From positions 992,001-1,056,000 of the forward strand of contig OZ037882.1 in NCBI GenBank assembly GCA_964035575.1: a DNA stretch of 64,000 nt, written 5' to 3'. The translations under genes were made by a program, and so were the position numbers. Under the pieces are notes generated by a model. That model was not told where the DNA came from. It searched no databases and saw nothing but the letters and a program-made list of their open reading frames with translations. This document shows positions 32,923 to 43,274 of this stretch, in pieces; position 1 is the first letter of the stretch; each line of letters begins with the position of its first letter. The DNA comes from Rhynchopus sp. YZ270_cl-10. Taxonomy: Eukaryota; Euglenozoa; Diplonemea; Diplonemida; Diplonemidae.

Positions 32923-34174
32923 ATGGTGTCCAAGAAGGCCAAGCGTTCCATGGAGAACATCAACTCCCGCCTGCAGCTTGTGGTGCGCTCGGGGAAGTTC
33001 TCCCTCGGCAAGAAGACGGCCCTCGGCTCGATGCGTGCGGGAGGTGCCAAGCTTGTGATCATCTCGAACAACTGCCCTGCCGTCACAAAGAGCGAGGTTG
33101 AGTACTACGCAATGCTTAGGTATGGAGGGTGAGGGACCATTGGGGGGGGGGTGAAGAAGGGGGGAGGGGGTTTTTTTTTTGTTCCGCGGAGTGTCAGTGC
33201 CTGCGTCCCAGAGGCATTTACTATCAACTTCACTTTTTTTTTTTTCCTAACACGCAGTGTAGTGTAAAGGGGGGTGTGGGATAAAACAATTATCCCCCGT
33301 TTTTTCTCACCCATTTTGTTTTATTTTATCCCCCACTACAGTTATCCCCCATTTCCCACACCGCGTTTTTGGTGTGGATTTTCCTTGGGGATGGGGATAT
33401 TCAGGTGGAAAAAAAGAGAGATATTTTTTTTTATCCCCCACTACAACTATCCCCCATTTTTTGAGAAGAACAAACTGGCGATATTTTTTATTTTATCCGC
33501 CATTCTACAGTTATCCCCCACTACAATTATCCCTCCCCCCCCTTTATTCAGAAACTAGACAAAAAAAGGAAACAAACGTTCAGATCTTGTATAACAGTAT
33601 TTCCTCATGTCTTCGTGCGGGACGTGGCAGCCTTCGCCTTACACCACCCCTTCTTCTTCCTCGAGTCCGTGTGCTGCGACAAGTAGCGCTCGGCCGTGCA
33701 CTGAAGGAGACACCATGTACACTGGTGGTCCTTGACTGGTCCGAATCCATCGTCGACCGACTCTTCAGACGAAGATTCAGACGGATACACAGTGGGAACA
33801 GTAACTGTGGGGTCTATGTACATCACACCATTGGCATCCACCTTGATGCCTTTTGAATCCTTTCACCTTTTGCGCCAGATTTTTACCCCTATTTGGCTGC
33901 GTTCAATGGTGTGGCTGAAAGGGGGTGCTATTTTTTTGTGCTACTTTCTGCTATTCTCTGCTATTTTGGGGTCGTCGGCCACACCTTTCAACGTAAAAAA
34001 AAAATCCCCCAAAACAAGTACACACCCAACACCGTCCTCTCTCACAGCAAATCGTCGGTGCTTCACTACAATGGAAACAACATCGACCTTGGCACTGCCT
34101 GTGGCAAGACCTTCCGCTCGCACATCATGACTATCCAGGAGGCTGGTGACTCCGACATCCTTGGCAAGCTCTAA
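32923..34174 (+). CDS. RPL30: Ribosomal protein eL30, two exons (107 aa)
   Basis: Exon 1 is 32923-33119 and exon 2 is 34048-34174. Exon 1 reads [20 protein letters not shown]..., [11 protein letters not shown] and [10 protein letters not shown]; exon 2 reads [20 protein letters not shown] and [10 protein letters not shown]. These match the conserved blocks of eukaryotic eL30, a small alpha-beta protein of the large ribosomal subunit. The splice (AG|GTATGG ... CTCACAG|CAAATC) joins in phase 2 and gives the same spacing between YYAML and HY.GNN as in human eL30; another donor at 33129 also keeps frame but adds three residues. Length is close to the family norm of about 105-115. The 928-bp intron is long for a window with a 47-bp intron elsewhere and carries repeats and an insertion. 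Confidence 0.97.
33265..33546. mobile_element. Probable miniature element inside the eL30 intron
   Basis: About 280 bp bounded by TAAAGGGGGG...GGGATAA and its inverse, and filled with ttatcccccactacaatt units. The flanks (cctaacacgcagtgta and gaaactagacaaaa) occur next to each other without this segment in the first intron of the membrane glycoprotein gene (43507-43545), which looks like the empty site. A target duplication cannot be read clearly. Confidence 0.6.
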
Positions 34175-35390
34175 GCTCTGACGCTCATCGACATGGGTTC
34201 AGTGCTAAGAGACAGCACACAACTACACTAAGTAAAGAAGATTTTATCAACAAAAAAAAAAAAAGAAACACACACACACCGAAAACCTGGGTGTGTACCC
34301 CCGCCGCCACCTTCTCGCAGCGTTGGGTGAGGGGGAGTGGATGGGGACCCACACAGCTACACTAATTTTATCGAACGATTTTATCATTAAAAAGTAAAAG
34401 GGGGAGTCTCATTCCTTGAACCACAACAAAAGCCCAGATGGAGTGGGGGTCTTGTGTTGTGGAGAGGGGGAAAAAAATCATTTTTTTTTGGGCAAATTCC
34501 TGCCCAAGTGTTGTGTTGTTTGTGTCTGCATTCATGGGGTGAGGATCGGTGGAGGATGTGAGGGAGACTTTCTCGATGCTAGAAAAACCTCCCCCCTGCA
34601 GCTTTTGCTACCTGAATGCTATGTTCTTCTTTTGAGGTGGGGTGGGGTGGGTGTACTGTCTCGTAGAACAAAGAGGAAAAATAAAAAAAGGGATCCCTCC
34701 GCATCTTTCTCCTGCATTTTTTATATTCAGAGGTCAACCTCGAAGGGGTGGGCATAATGAATGTTCACGCTTTTCCCTTTCGGCAATCCTACAACACCAC
34801 CTTGCCTTAGGACCGACTAACCAGTGGGGGAAATGGTCAACAGGGATAGCCAATGTGTTACCACTCATTTCTCTGCATTTCAGGTAGCGGGATGTTCACG
34901 CTTTCCCTTTCGGCAATCCTACAACGAAGCACTGTGAGATTGTAGCTTTGAGGCGAGAATTTAACACCTTGCCTTAGGACCGACTGAAAGGTTGGGAATC
35001 CACCCACCCCCCGGTGCACCCCGGTTATTGCACCACAAAGGTACACTATCTACGAGGGCTGGGTATTATTCTCAACTCAAAAGTCGAGTTCTTCCTCTCT
35101 TATCTCTCCCCCACCCCCCGATAGTTATTACAAAGGCCACAACAACAGATGAGAGTTTCTTTTACACACTGCAGCCCAGCAATCTTTCCCCCTTCAACCA
35201 ACAAACACATATTTTTTGCACAACGGGACCCCAAAAAACAGCCTTCGTTTTTTTTTTTTTTTTTTGATTTCAGTACACAAAAGAAGTCTGGGGAAAGCAG
35301 TATCACGACTACCCCCTGATCTTGGCGTATCACGGAAAAGAATTGACGACAAAAAAAAAATCTGTAAAACACAAGCAGAGAGAGACACCA
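34175..35390. other. Intergenic DNA after eL30
   Basis: Contains a direct repeat (gttcacgctttccctttcgg-like and gccttaggaccgact) at 34759-34828 and 34890-34987, and a ggtacactatctacgaggg block near 35038. No gene seen. Confidence 0.5.
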
Positions 35391-37304
35391 ATGGATGCCG
35401 TGACCACCACCACCACCCTTGATGACACCGCCACCTCCTCCACCATCCTGAACGATGCCACCACCACCACACCTCCCAACACCACCCAAGACACCACCAT
35501 TAACGACAACGATACCCCCCATGCGAACATCACTGCCTCCACCACCACCCTTGATGACACTGCCTCCACTCCCGTTGACAACGCCACCACCATCCTGAAC
35601 GATGCCACCACCACCACACCTCTCAACACCACCCAAAACACCACCGCCATTAACGAGAACGACACTCCTCATGCGAATATTACCACCACCCTTGATGGCA
35701 CTACCTCCACCTCCACCACCACCTCCACCCTGAACGATACCACCACACCCCAAGACACCACCGCCATTAACGACAACGAGACCCCTCATGCGAACATCAC
35801 CACCACCCTTGATGACACCACCACCACCACCACCTCCACCACCCTGAACGATGCCCTCACCACCACACCGCTCACCGCCACTCTGGACACCGCCATCAAC
35901 GACAACGACACCTCCCACGGGAACATCACAGCCTCCACCACCACCACCCCACACCACTCCACCTCCTCTGCCCAACGCCGCCACACTGAATGCTGCCGCT
36001 TCCTTTGTCTCCCTGCGCTGATCGTTACCTTTGAGGTAGCGCTTACCGCACTAACGTATTCGCTTGCACATAACAGCATCGAAGGACGTTCCCTTAGCAT
36101 CGGAGTTCCCTGTGATATCCCTGATGGGCAGACCTTTTGTTTTACCCTCAAAACCACCTTGGATGGTCCAATTCCTCCGAATCCTTCCGTCCCCGGGGGC
36201 TATTCTGGGCACCCTTTCGCAGGGGTTGGTTTGACAGCAGTACGAAACCTTGCTGTGTTTGCCGCATTGTTAGATGGGGTGGCCGTGCAAATGGTGTATA
36301 TGCTGTGCACCTTTTTGTATAGGCCTGACGCAAAGAGGGATACCATCGCGCAAATGGTTGCTTTTGTGGTTTATATTGCTAGCTTTTCAGGCTGGATGCG
36401 TTTCGCGGACTCTCTGTTGAGCACCACCAAAGACCCGACCGAAACCTTTGCAAATCTAGGGATGCCACTACAAAAGCTTCCCCCAGAAGACCAAACCTTC
36501 ACTGCGCCACTCCGCCTTCCGTTACTTCTAAGCGAATACTTCTATCTGGGGAACGCTATCGTGCTTGCAGTACTCCTTTGTTGCCACACTTTATTATATC
36601 TCTTCGAAAGACTTCGACGAGGCGCGCACTTCCGCCACACCCAACTCAACGTCCTCACCGTTCTCGGCTGTGCTGTATACGCGGTGGCACCGTTTCTCCT
36701 TCAACACGAATGGGTTCGCCACCTGAAGGTGTCCTTATCCTCTGGAGGCGATCCGTGCACTGTGACCGACCCTCAAGACTACTGCATCGCAATGGACAGC
36801 GATGTGTTCGGCTATACTTCATATGTGGGCACACCGTTTCGCGGGCTTAGTGTGCAGAAGATGGGGATGCTCGCGGGGACCGCATCGTTGCTCAGCTCCT
36901 CTGCAAGCCAGACAGCGCTGTTCTTCGCAGGAATGGTGTGGAGGCCTTCCATGTTTCTCCACGGGTGTGCTTTTGTGCTGTACACGCTGTTGCTGCCGTT
37001 CCTCTTCCTTGTCGCAGACGTGCTCCTATCGAACCCCATACAACCCTCGCTTCTGCTCCGCTCCTCCTCCCTCACCCCGCTCCTCCCTCTGGAGGTCACC
37101 TTTGGTGCGATCTCCCTATGTGGTCATCTCTATGCTATAGCGTGCTGTGCGCTACTCTGTGCAGTGGCGCGCCTGCCGAGATTGCTGAGGGTGTGCACAC
37201 AAAGGAGGCCAGAAGGGACGGCAGAAGAACGACAGCGTATTGTGAATGGTGGGGAAGGTGTGGGTGATGATACGGTGGTGGTGGTGGTGGGGACGGCGAG
37301 CTAA
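35391..37304 (+). CDS. Multi-pass membrane protein with Thr/Asn/Asp-rich repeats (637 aa)
   Basis: I chose the ATG at 35391 (MDAVTTTTTLDDT); an upstream in-frame ATG at 35322 adds only a Lys-rich stretch. Residues ~5-190 are four tandem units of about 40-50 residues containing LNDATTTTPLNTTQDTTAIN and DNDTPHANIT, rich in possible N- and O-glycosylation sites. From ~200 there are about eight hydrophobic helices. The helical part is internally repeated: PCDIPDGQTFC...GYSGHPFAGVGL in the first half matches PCTVTDPQDYC...GYTSYVGTPFRGL in the second, each a Cys-paired loop before a helix pair. The C-terminus is charged, then ends DDTVVVVVGTAS. I do not recognise the family; a glycosylated surface or transport-type protein is possible but unproven. 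Confidence 0.8.
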   Translation: MDAVTTTTTLDDTATSSTILNDATTTTPPNTTQDTTINDNDTPHANITASTTTLDDTASTPVDNATTILNDATTTTPLNTTQNTTAINENDTPHANITTTLDGTTSTSTTTSTLNDTTTPQDTTAINDNETPHANITTTLDDTTTTTTSTTLNDALTTTPLTATLDTAINDNDTSHGNITASTTTTPHHSTSSAQRRHTECCRFLCLPALIVTFEVALTALTYSLAHNSIEGRSLSIGVPCDIPDGQTFCFTLKTTLDGPIPPNPSVPGGYSGHPFAGVGLTAVRNLAVFAALLDGVAVQMVYMLCTFLYRPDAKRDTIAQMVAFVVYIASFSGWMRFADSLLSTTKDPTETFANLGMPLQKLPPEDQTFTAPLRLPLLLSEYFYLGNAIVLAVLLCCHTLLYLFERLRRGAHFRHTQLNVLTVLGCAVYAVAPFLLQHEWVRHLKVSLSSGGDPCTVTDPQDYCIAMDSDVFGYTSYVGTPFRGLSVQKMGMLAGTASLLSSSASQTALFFAGMVWRPSMFLHGCAFVLYTLLLPFLFLVADVLLSNPIQPSLLLRSSSLTPLLPLEVTFGAISLCGHLYAIACCALLCAVARLPRLLRVCTQRRPEGTAEERQRIVNGGEGVGDDTVVVVVGTAS

Positions 37305-37311
37305 AGGGAGG

Positions 37312-37620
37312 GGATGTGACAGATGGTCGTTCAGAACGAAGTTACTGTCTCAATTTGAACGGCTTGAGAGACTAAGATACGTCCCAAGAATTTGAGGTTA
37401 GGGTTCGCTCTTAATAAGTTAGGTTCTTCGCAGGAACGGTGTGGCGGCCGTCCCTGCTTCTCCACGGGTGTACCTTCGTGCTGTACACGCTGTTGCTGCC
37501 GTTCCGGGATGTGACAGAGGGTCATTAAGAAAGAAGTCACTGTCTCAATTCGATCGGATGAGAGACTAAGATACGTCCCAAGAATTTGAGGTTTATATTC
37601 GCTCTTGATAAGTGGTGGGG
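37312..37620 (+). pseudogene. Partial duplication of the membrane protein gene
   Basis: 37430-37505 repeats a piece of the coding sequence above (compare 36918-36995: ttcttcgcaggaa, ggtgtgg, ctccacgggtgt, tgctgtacacgctgttgctg). It is flanked by two copies of the sequence that follows the stop codon (gggatgtgacag...agagactaagatacgtccca at about 37312-37425 and 37506-37620). A partial tandem duplication of the gene's 3' end explains it. Confidence 0.85.
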
Positions 37621-40600
37621 TGCTGAGTAGGCCCTATAAACCACATTACTAATGGACAGAGCAGCACCATTTGAAAGGCGCGCTGACCCTTGAAACGCTT
37701 CGAGCGGGGACATGGTTAGCCACCTTGGAAAGCTGCACTACTTTTGTGGACGAGAACAGACCCTTTGTAGGGAGAATCACTCCTTTAAAGCGTCGCGCCT
37801 GGTTCCGTCCTTTTTTTTTTTCACTTTTGCTTTTGATTAGAGTGGGGCTTAATCGTTAATCGCTGTTTGAAAAATGCTCGCCTGTGGATGCATTGCAAAT
37901 ATGATGGCAAATGGCAGGCTTAAAGGTTTTGTGGAAGGGAGGTTCCACTGTTATATTTCCTTCGGGCAGGATGAAACCATGAAGCCAAGCGTGACAGTGA
38001 ACGATTGAGGTGCGAAAACAACGGTAAAAAAAAGGGGGTTATGGAATGTGACGGGGATAGGGGGTGGTTATTGTTTGTCACAAGGTGATTATGCACACAA
38101 AGAGGCTTAGGTTCATCTTATAATTTTTTTTTCTTTTTTTGTGTCCCGCCCCACAGGCAAGTCATTAAGTTTTCTTTTTACACCTTTCTGTTGTTGGCCG
38201 CAGGGTACTTATGATTTCATCCGGCTGGCTGGCATCGTACAGTCAGTATGGGGTATGAACAAGATAAAACAATAAGCTCGCGTTTCTTTTATCGAACAGA
38301 TTTTATTCTCCGCCCCGTACCCAAAACGTAAACACCACTTTGAATCAGAAAAAATATTTTCCTCTCCTTAGGGGAGCCTATACCGGTAATTTAGGCTCCT
38401 TTTGATTTTAAATTGAAATTTCTAACACTATTTATTTTGAATGTGTGTTTTTGGGTTTAAATAGCCGTTTAGGGGGGTTCTACTCCACTAAATAAATCGA
38501 GCAAAAATATGGTGAACTCAGAGGAGGGGGTCATTCGGTTCGAAAAACACAATTTTGGGCAATTAGAGCCAAAACAACACCCTAAAATACAAGAATCAGT
38601 TTTGGAAAATCCCACTTTTTGGCTGAGTGGGTAAAGTAACCAGACCAGGTTGTGAAAAATAGCTGTTGGTTTTTTTTTGCTTGGGAAGATCGAGCGCGAA
38701 AACGTCCAAATACGTCATTTTTTTTGGAAAAAAATTACCCAGCAATTTTTCTAAATACAAGGTCCCCGACCCCCATTTTCACAAAAAAATTGGCCTATTT
38801 CTACAGCCATATTTGTACGGCAAATCTCTAACACTATTTATTTTGAATGTGTGTTTTTGGGTTTAAATAGCCGTTTAGGGGGGTTCTACTCCACTAAATA
38901 AATCGAGCAAAAATATGGTGAACTCAGAGGAGGGGGTCATTCGGTTCGAAAAACACAATTTTGGGCAATTAGAGCCAAAACAACACCCTAAAATTTTTCT
39001 GGGGGGGCTCCGCCCCCCCAGACCCACCCGGCTCGCTCGCCTTTGCGCTTCGCGCAAAGGCTTCGCTCGCAGCGCCCGCGCGCAATCTGTCGTACTAATC
39101 CGGGTACATGTAACCGGCTCCTCCCACATACATGTGGCACTTGTAACGTTATTAGTGACATTTGTACTCATTTTCCACTTGTGACGTTAAGAGTAACTTG
39201 ACTTTACTTGTGATGTACCATTCTTCACCGTCGTGTGGGAGGGGGTAAAGTTCACTGTTGCGAATCCACATTGATAAAGAAACGAAAGCATCAAAACAAG
39301 CTAGAATACCAGTAAAAAAGAACCTATTATTCGTGACACTTGTACCCATTTTTCACTTGTGACGTTACGAGTGACTTCACTTGTAATGTCCCATACTTCA
39401 CCGTCGTGTGGGGGACGTAGACCATATCCCGTTAGTTGTTTTTGTGCTTACGGATTTGCCACTTTTCACTGTGCTTTGCAATTGTTATTCTGGCTGGCAC
39501 ATTGTTGTCTGCAAGCTCATACGACAGATGCGCGACTTCCTTCATAGTCGCAATGCCGGACTCCCCGTGGGACTTTGCCTGTGCTGCACCACTGCGTCTT
39601 GTACCCAGTACAGCTTCGCAACGACCTCGCTGTAGATGTAGTTGTGCAGAATGTGCACAACTACAGCAGTGTCGTGCGTGCTGTGCAGGTCGTATGTCGC
39701 CAACACCTCCCCCGGTGCTGACGCGTTTGGAATTGAATGAAAATATTACACCCCCTGCCTCAACCATACTAGACTGTGGACCCGTAGAATTTATCGATTT
39801 TATGGCCCGGGCACATTCTGAAAAAAAAATATTCTTGGAAAGATAGGGTGCGAAAACGTTTAATTCCGGGGTCGCGGGCGGACGCTCAAAAATGCATCTG
39901 GGGCGAGCGAGTTGACGGCGGGAGAATGGGTACTATGTACTGAGTACTGCACAGTGCCATGTACGGTGAGGAAATCTCCTCCTTGGGTCTAACACAGTGA
40001 TATACGCCTATTTTCGGGGTGTTTGGAAAACAACTTCACACCTCAGGCGTCGGAGATCAAAAAGTGAAAAAACCTGCCGACACTATTTCACAAATAGCTA
40101 TTTTTATCGACCAGAAAAGTTTTCTTCATAAGTGATTTCTGAGTGCACACTCAGAAATCACGAATCAAGAGAAAACGACTTTTTGGGAGGTGAAAACAGG
40201 GCTTTGTTGAACTTTTTTGGCTTTGAGGAACTTTTACAATTTTAACGGGTTTTACCTGTGTACCTGTATACATTCCCTCCTGCGTGGGTCACTCACACTT
40301 GAGGTCATGTGCCACTGCATGGGTCTGGGTACCTGGGCCGAAACTACACCAGCACCCAGGTGCCCAGACACACCACTGTGCCACCCAGAAAACCTACTCC
40401 TACACCAGAAAAGTGAAAATGGCTGCTCGACCAGAAAAGGAGCGAAAAAGTTCAGAAAAGCCAGAAAATTTCAAAACAAATATTGGTTTGAATTTTTTTG
40501 GGATTGAAATCAGCGGATCGAAATGAGTTAAATGTGGGGTCGCAGGCTCAAAGATTTGCATCTGTGGTTTATTAAGAGAACGAGGCCCAGAAGTATACGC

Positions 40601-40631
40601 CTAACGAGATTTTGGCTGATATGTGAATCGC
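37621..40631. other. Gene-poor region with repeats
   Basis: No supported gene. It contains a gaggcttaggttcatctta motif near 38101-38122, the 168-bp direct repeats (38421-38994), a GC-rich block of hairpins (38997-39092, for example GCCTTTGCGCTTCGCGCAAAGGC-like), and two ~65-bp direct repeats at about 39175-39240 and 39353-39415 (acttgtgacgtta...cttcaccgtcgtgtggg) related to the ends of the nested element at 5793-9701. Confidence 0.55.
38421..38994. repeat. Two identical 168-bp direct repeats
   Basis: 38421-38588 and 38827-38994 appear identical over all 168 bp (tctaacactatttattttga ... caacaccctaaaat), 238 bp apart. An inverted, diverged relative of their first ~40 bp lies at about 41740-41797. 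Identity suggests a recent duplication; I cannot assign a family. Confidence 0.9.
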
Positions 40632-40940
40632 ACTGTACTGTACTGTACTGTACTGTACTGTACTGTACTGTACTGTACTGTACTGTACTGTACTGTACTG
40701 TACTGTACTGTACTGTACTGTACTGTACTGTACTGTACTGTACTGTACTGTACTGTACTGTACTGTACTGTACTGTACTGTACTGTACTGTACTGTACTG
40801 TACTGTACTGTACTGTACTGTACTGTACTGTACTGTACTGTACTGTACTGTACTGTACTGTACTGTACTGTACTGTACTGTACTGTACTGTACTGTACTG
40901 TACTGTACTGTACTGTACTGTACTGTACTGTACTGTACTG
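40632..40940. repeat. TACTG pentamer array, about 62 copies
   Basis: Uninterrupted. The plus-strand open frames across this and the next two arrays (repeating TVLYC, then GYWVLGT, then VYCVLCT) are by-products of periods 5 and 7 and are not genes. Confidence 0.97.
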
Positions 40941-41211
40941 GGTACTGGGTACTGGGTACTGGGTACTGGGTACTGGGTACTGGGTACTGGGTACTGGGTA
41001 CTGGGTACTGGGTACTGGGTACTGGGTACTGGGTACTGGGTACTGGGTACTGGGTACTGGGTACTGGGTACTGGGTACTGGGTACTGGGTACTGGGTACT
41101 GGGTACTGGGTACTGGGTACTGGGTACTGGGTACTGGGTACTGGGTACTGGGTACTGGGTACTGGGTACTGGGTACTGGGTACTGGGTACTGGGTACTGG
41201 GTACTGGGTAC
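40941..41211. repeat. TACTGGG heptamer array, about 39 copies
   Basis: Abuts the pentamer array with no spacer. The unit equals the pentamer plus GG. Confidence 0.97.
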
Positions 41212-41478
41212 TGTGTACTGTGTACTGTGTACTGTGTACTGTGTACTGTGTACTGTGTACTGTGTACTGTGTACTGTGTACTGTGTACTGTGTACTGTGT
41301 ACTGTGTACTGTGTACTGTGTACTGTGTACTGTGTACTGTGTACTGTGTACTGTGTACTGTGTACTGTGTACTGTGTACTGTGTACTGTGTACTGTGTAC
41401 TGTGTACTGTGTACTGTGTACTGTGTACTGTGTACTGTGTACTGTGTACTGTGTACTGTGTACTGTGTACTGTGTACT
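41212..41478. repeat. TACTGTG heptamer array, about 38 copies
   Basis: Abuts the previous array with no spacer and differs by one base per unit. It ends at tgtactattctc. Confidence 0.97.
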
Positions 41479-43274
41479 ATTCTCTACAAATCTTTCAAAT
41501 GAAGCACGAATCGAAAACTTTTGTGCATCTGATTGCCCCTCCGAGGCTGTGGAGGGAGGGGGTGGGTACCACCCACTACCTATAGGATTTGTACAGTAAA
41601 ACCATAGGGGGGACCCTTCTGATTTTTTGGATTTTTGACCAACTTTTTTGAATCACGAATTTGCTCGATTTTTTTTTGCTTATATAGTTTACCCACCCTA
41701 GCGATCCATTAAAGCAAGAATTTTTCACTTTTGAGCAAACGTTGCATGTTCTAAATACAGCCCAAAATACACACATTCAGAATAAATAGTGTATTTTCTT
41801 AAGTCTTTTTTGACCTACGACCCCGGCAATGCATTTTTTGGGACTCTGTGGACTCAACTGAGCAAAAATTTAAACAAAATGCTGCCCGTTGGCACATTTA
41901 AACGCACATTTTGTTGAAAATTGTCATTTTATACTGGATTTGCCTTTGCCATTTTCAGTTTTTTTGCAGATTTTTTTCAAAAAAAAAATTGAAGAAAAAA
42001 GGCTCAAAAGTGCCTGAAACCCGGCGGAAAGTGATTTTTGGTGAGGTATATAGGGTAGTTTCATCTATTTTTGGGTTTTTTTTGCCGAAAGGCGCCAAAT
42101 TTTCCGAGCCAAATGAAGGAATAGCCGGTGCATAGGCTCCCCTACTCTCCTTTTTTCTTCCACACGCGCTGGTTTTTGTATTTCGCTAATTTTTATCAAA
42201 AAGCTTTGTTGCGAAACGTTTCTCCATGTATTGCACGGGAAACAATATGACAAACAAGTGCAGGGTGGTTCCGTGCTTATCATAGAACCTGGCACCTTGT
42301 GTGTCTCCCAAAAACCAAAAGCGTCGTGTGTGTAGTTTTGAAGGAAGGAAAAATAAAACCTTCGTCAATAACGATTCCTTTTCCCCCTCTTACGGTACGG
42401 AAGGCTGTGCCCTACTTTTGATTCTTGTTCTTCAATCCTTTTCTTTTTAAACATAAAGCGAACACAACATAACCAATAACGTAACCAACAACGAAACCAA
42501 CATAACCGGGGACATTGCCTCCTTTCCCTCGAAAGCCAACACAACACACACCCTGCGACAGAGGTGTGTGACGTCGGCATAAAAAAAAACCCATCAGCCC
42601 CCTCAAAAAAACCCCCCCACCGATAATTAACGACGACACAACCATGTTGTGGATGAACTGAACGTAAATGAATTTAATTCTTCCGATTTCTTCTGTCTTG
42701 TGTGTGAAAGCAAAAAAAGGTGTAGGTTCGTGCGTGCGGAACCCACCCAGTCCGTGTGTATTGTATGCATTTGAAATCAAACCAAAAATATTTCTATATA
42801 AGTATAAGGTGCCTACACAAAAGGGCCTCCTTTTGGTGGAAGACAAAACTAATTTTTTTTGTTGTAATTACACATACAGTGTGTTCCACCTCCCACACCC
42901 TCCCCCCTTGTCATCCCTGAGTACTCCAGGGGTTTTTGGGCAAAAACGGGGGCAAAAAGTGCGCCTTTTTTTTATAATTGTCTTGATTCGCTTTGATTCA
43001 CAAATTGCTAACAACCCAATTGCAGTTTCACACCTTTTTTATCTGTTTTGTCACGTTATTGATATTTGCAATTTGACAGCCCTGAAGAAAACAGTACATA
43101 AAAAAAATGATTTCAAATACACCCCTCAACTTCTTCAACGAATACTGAACCACATTAAACCCCAGGAACAAATATTCCCACAACACAACACAAAAGGGCC
43201 ATATTCTGCGCAAGAACTGCCCTCACTAGGCACAACACACAACACAACGTGAGAAGCAGGGGAGGACCACCGCC
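41479..43274. other. Intergenic DNA before membrane glycoprotein gene 1
   Basis: No gene recognised. The last ~190 bp resemble the region upstream of gene 2 (cctcaacttct, accccaggaacaaatattcc, acaacacaacgtgagaagca). They include an extra block (gggccatattctgcgcaaga, then ctgccctcactaggca) that also occurs, slightly changed, upstream of ankyrin copy 5 at about 63788-63822. Confidence 0.5.

Noticed and set aside
35100-35984. Gly/Val-rich reverse frame of 294 codons
   Set aside because: It is antisense to the Thr/Asn-rich repeats of the membrane protein gene; codon periodicity explains it.
38421-38994. 168-bp direct repeats as LTRs
   Set aside because: The interval is only 238 bp and contains no coding or priming-site features; no LTR element was seen anywhere in the window.
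40532-41599. Plus-strand frames of 320-355 codons
   Set aside because: They consist almost entirely of TVLYC, GYWVLGT and VYCVLCT periods from the TACTG-type arrays.
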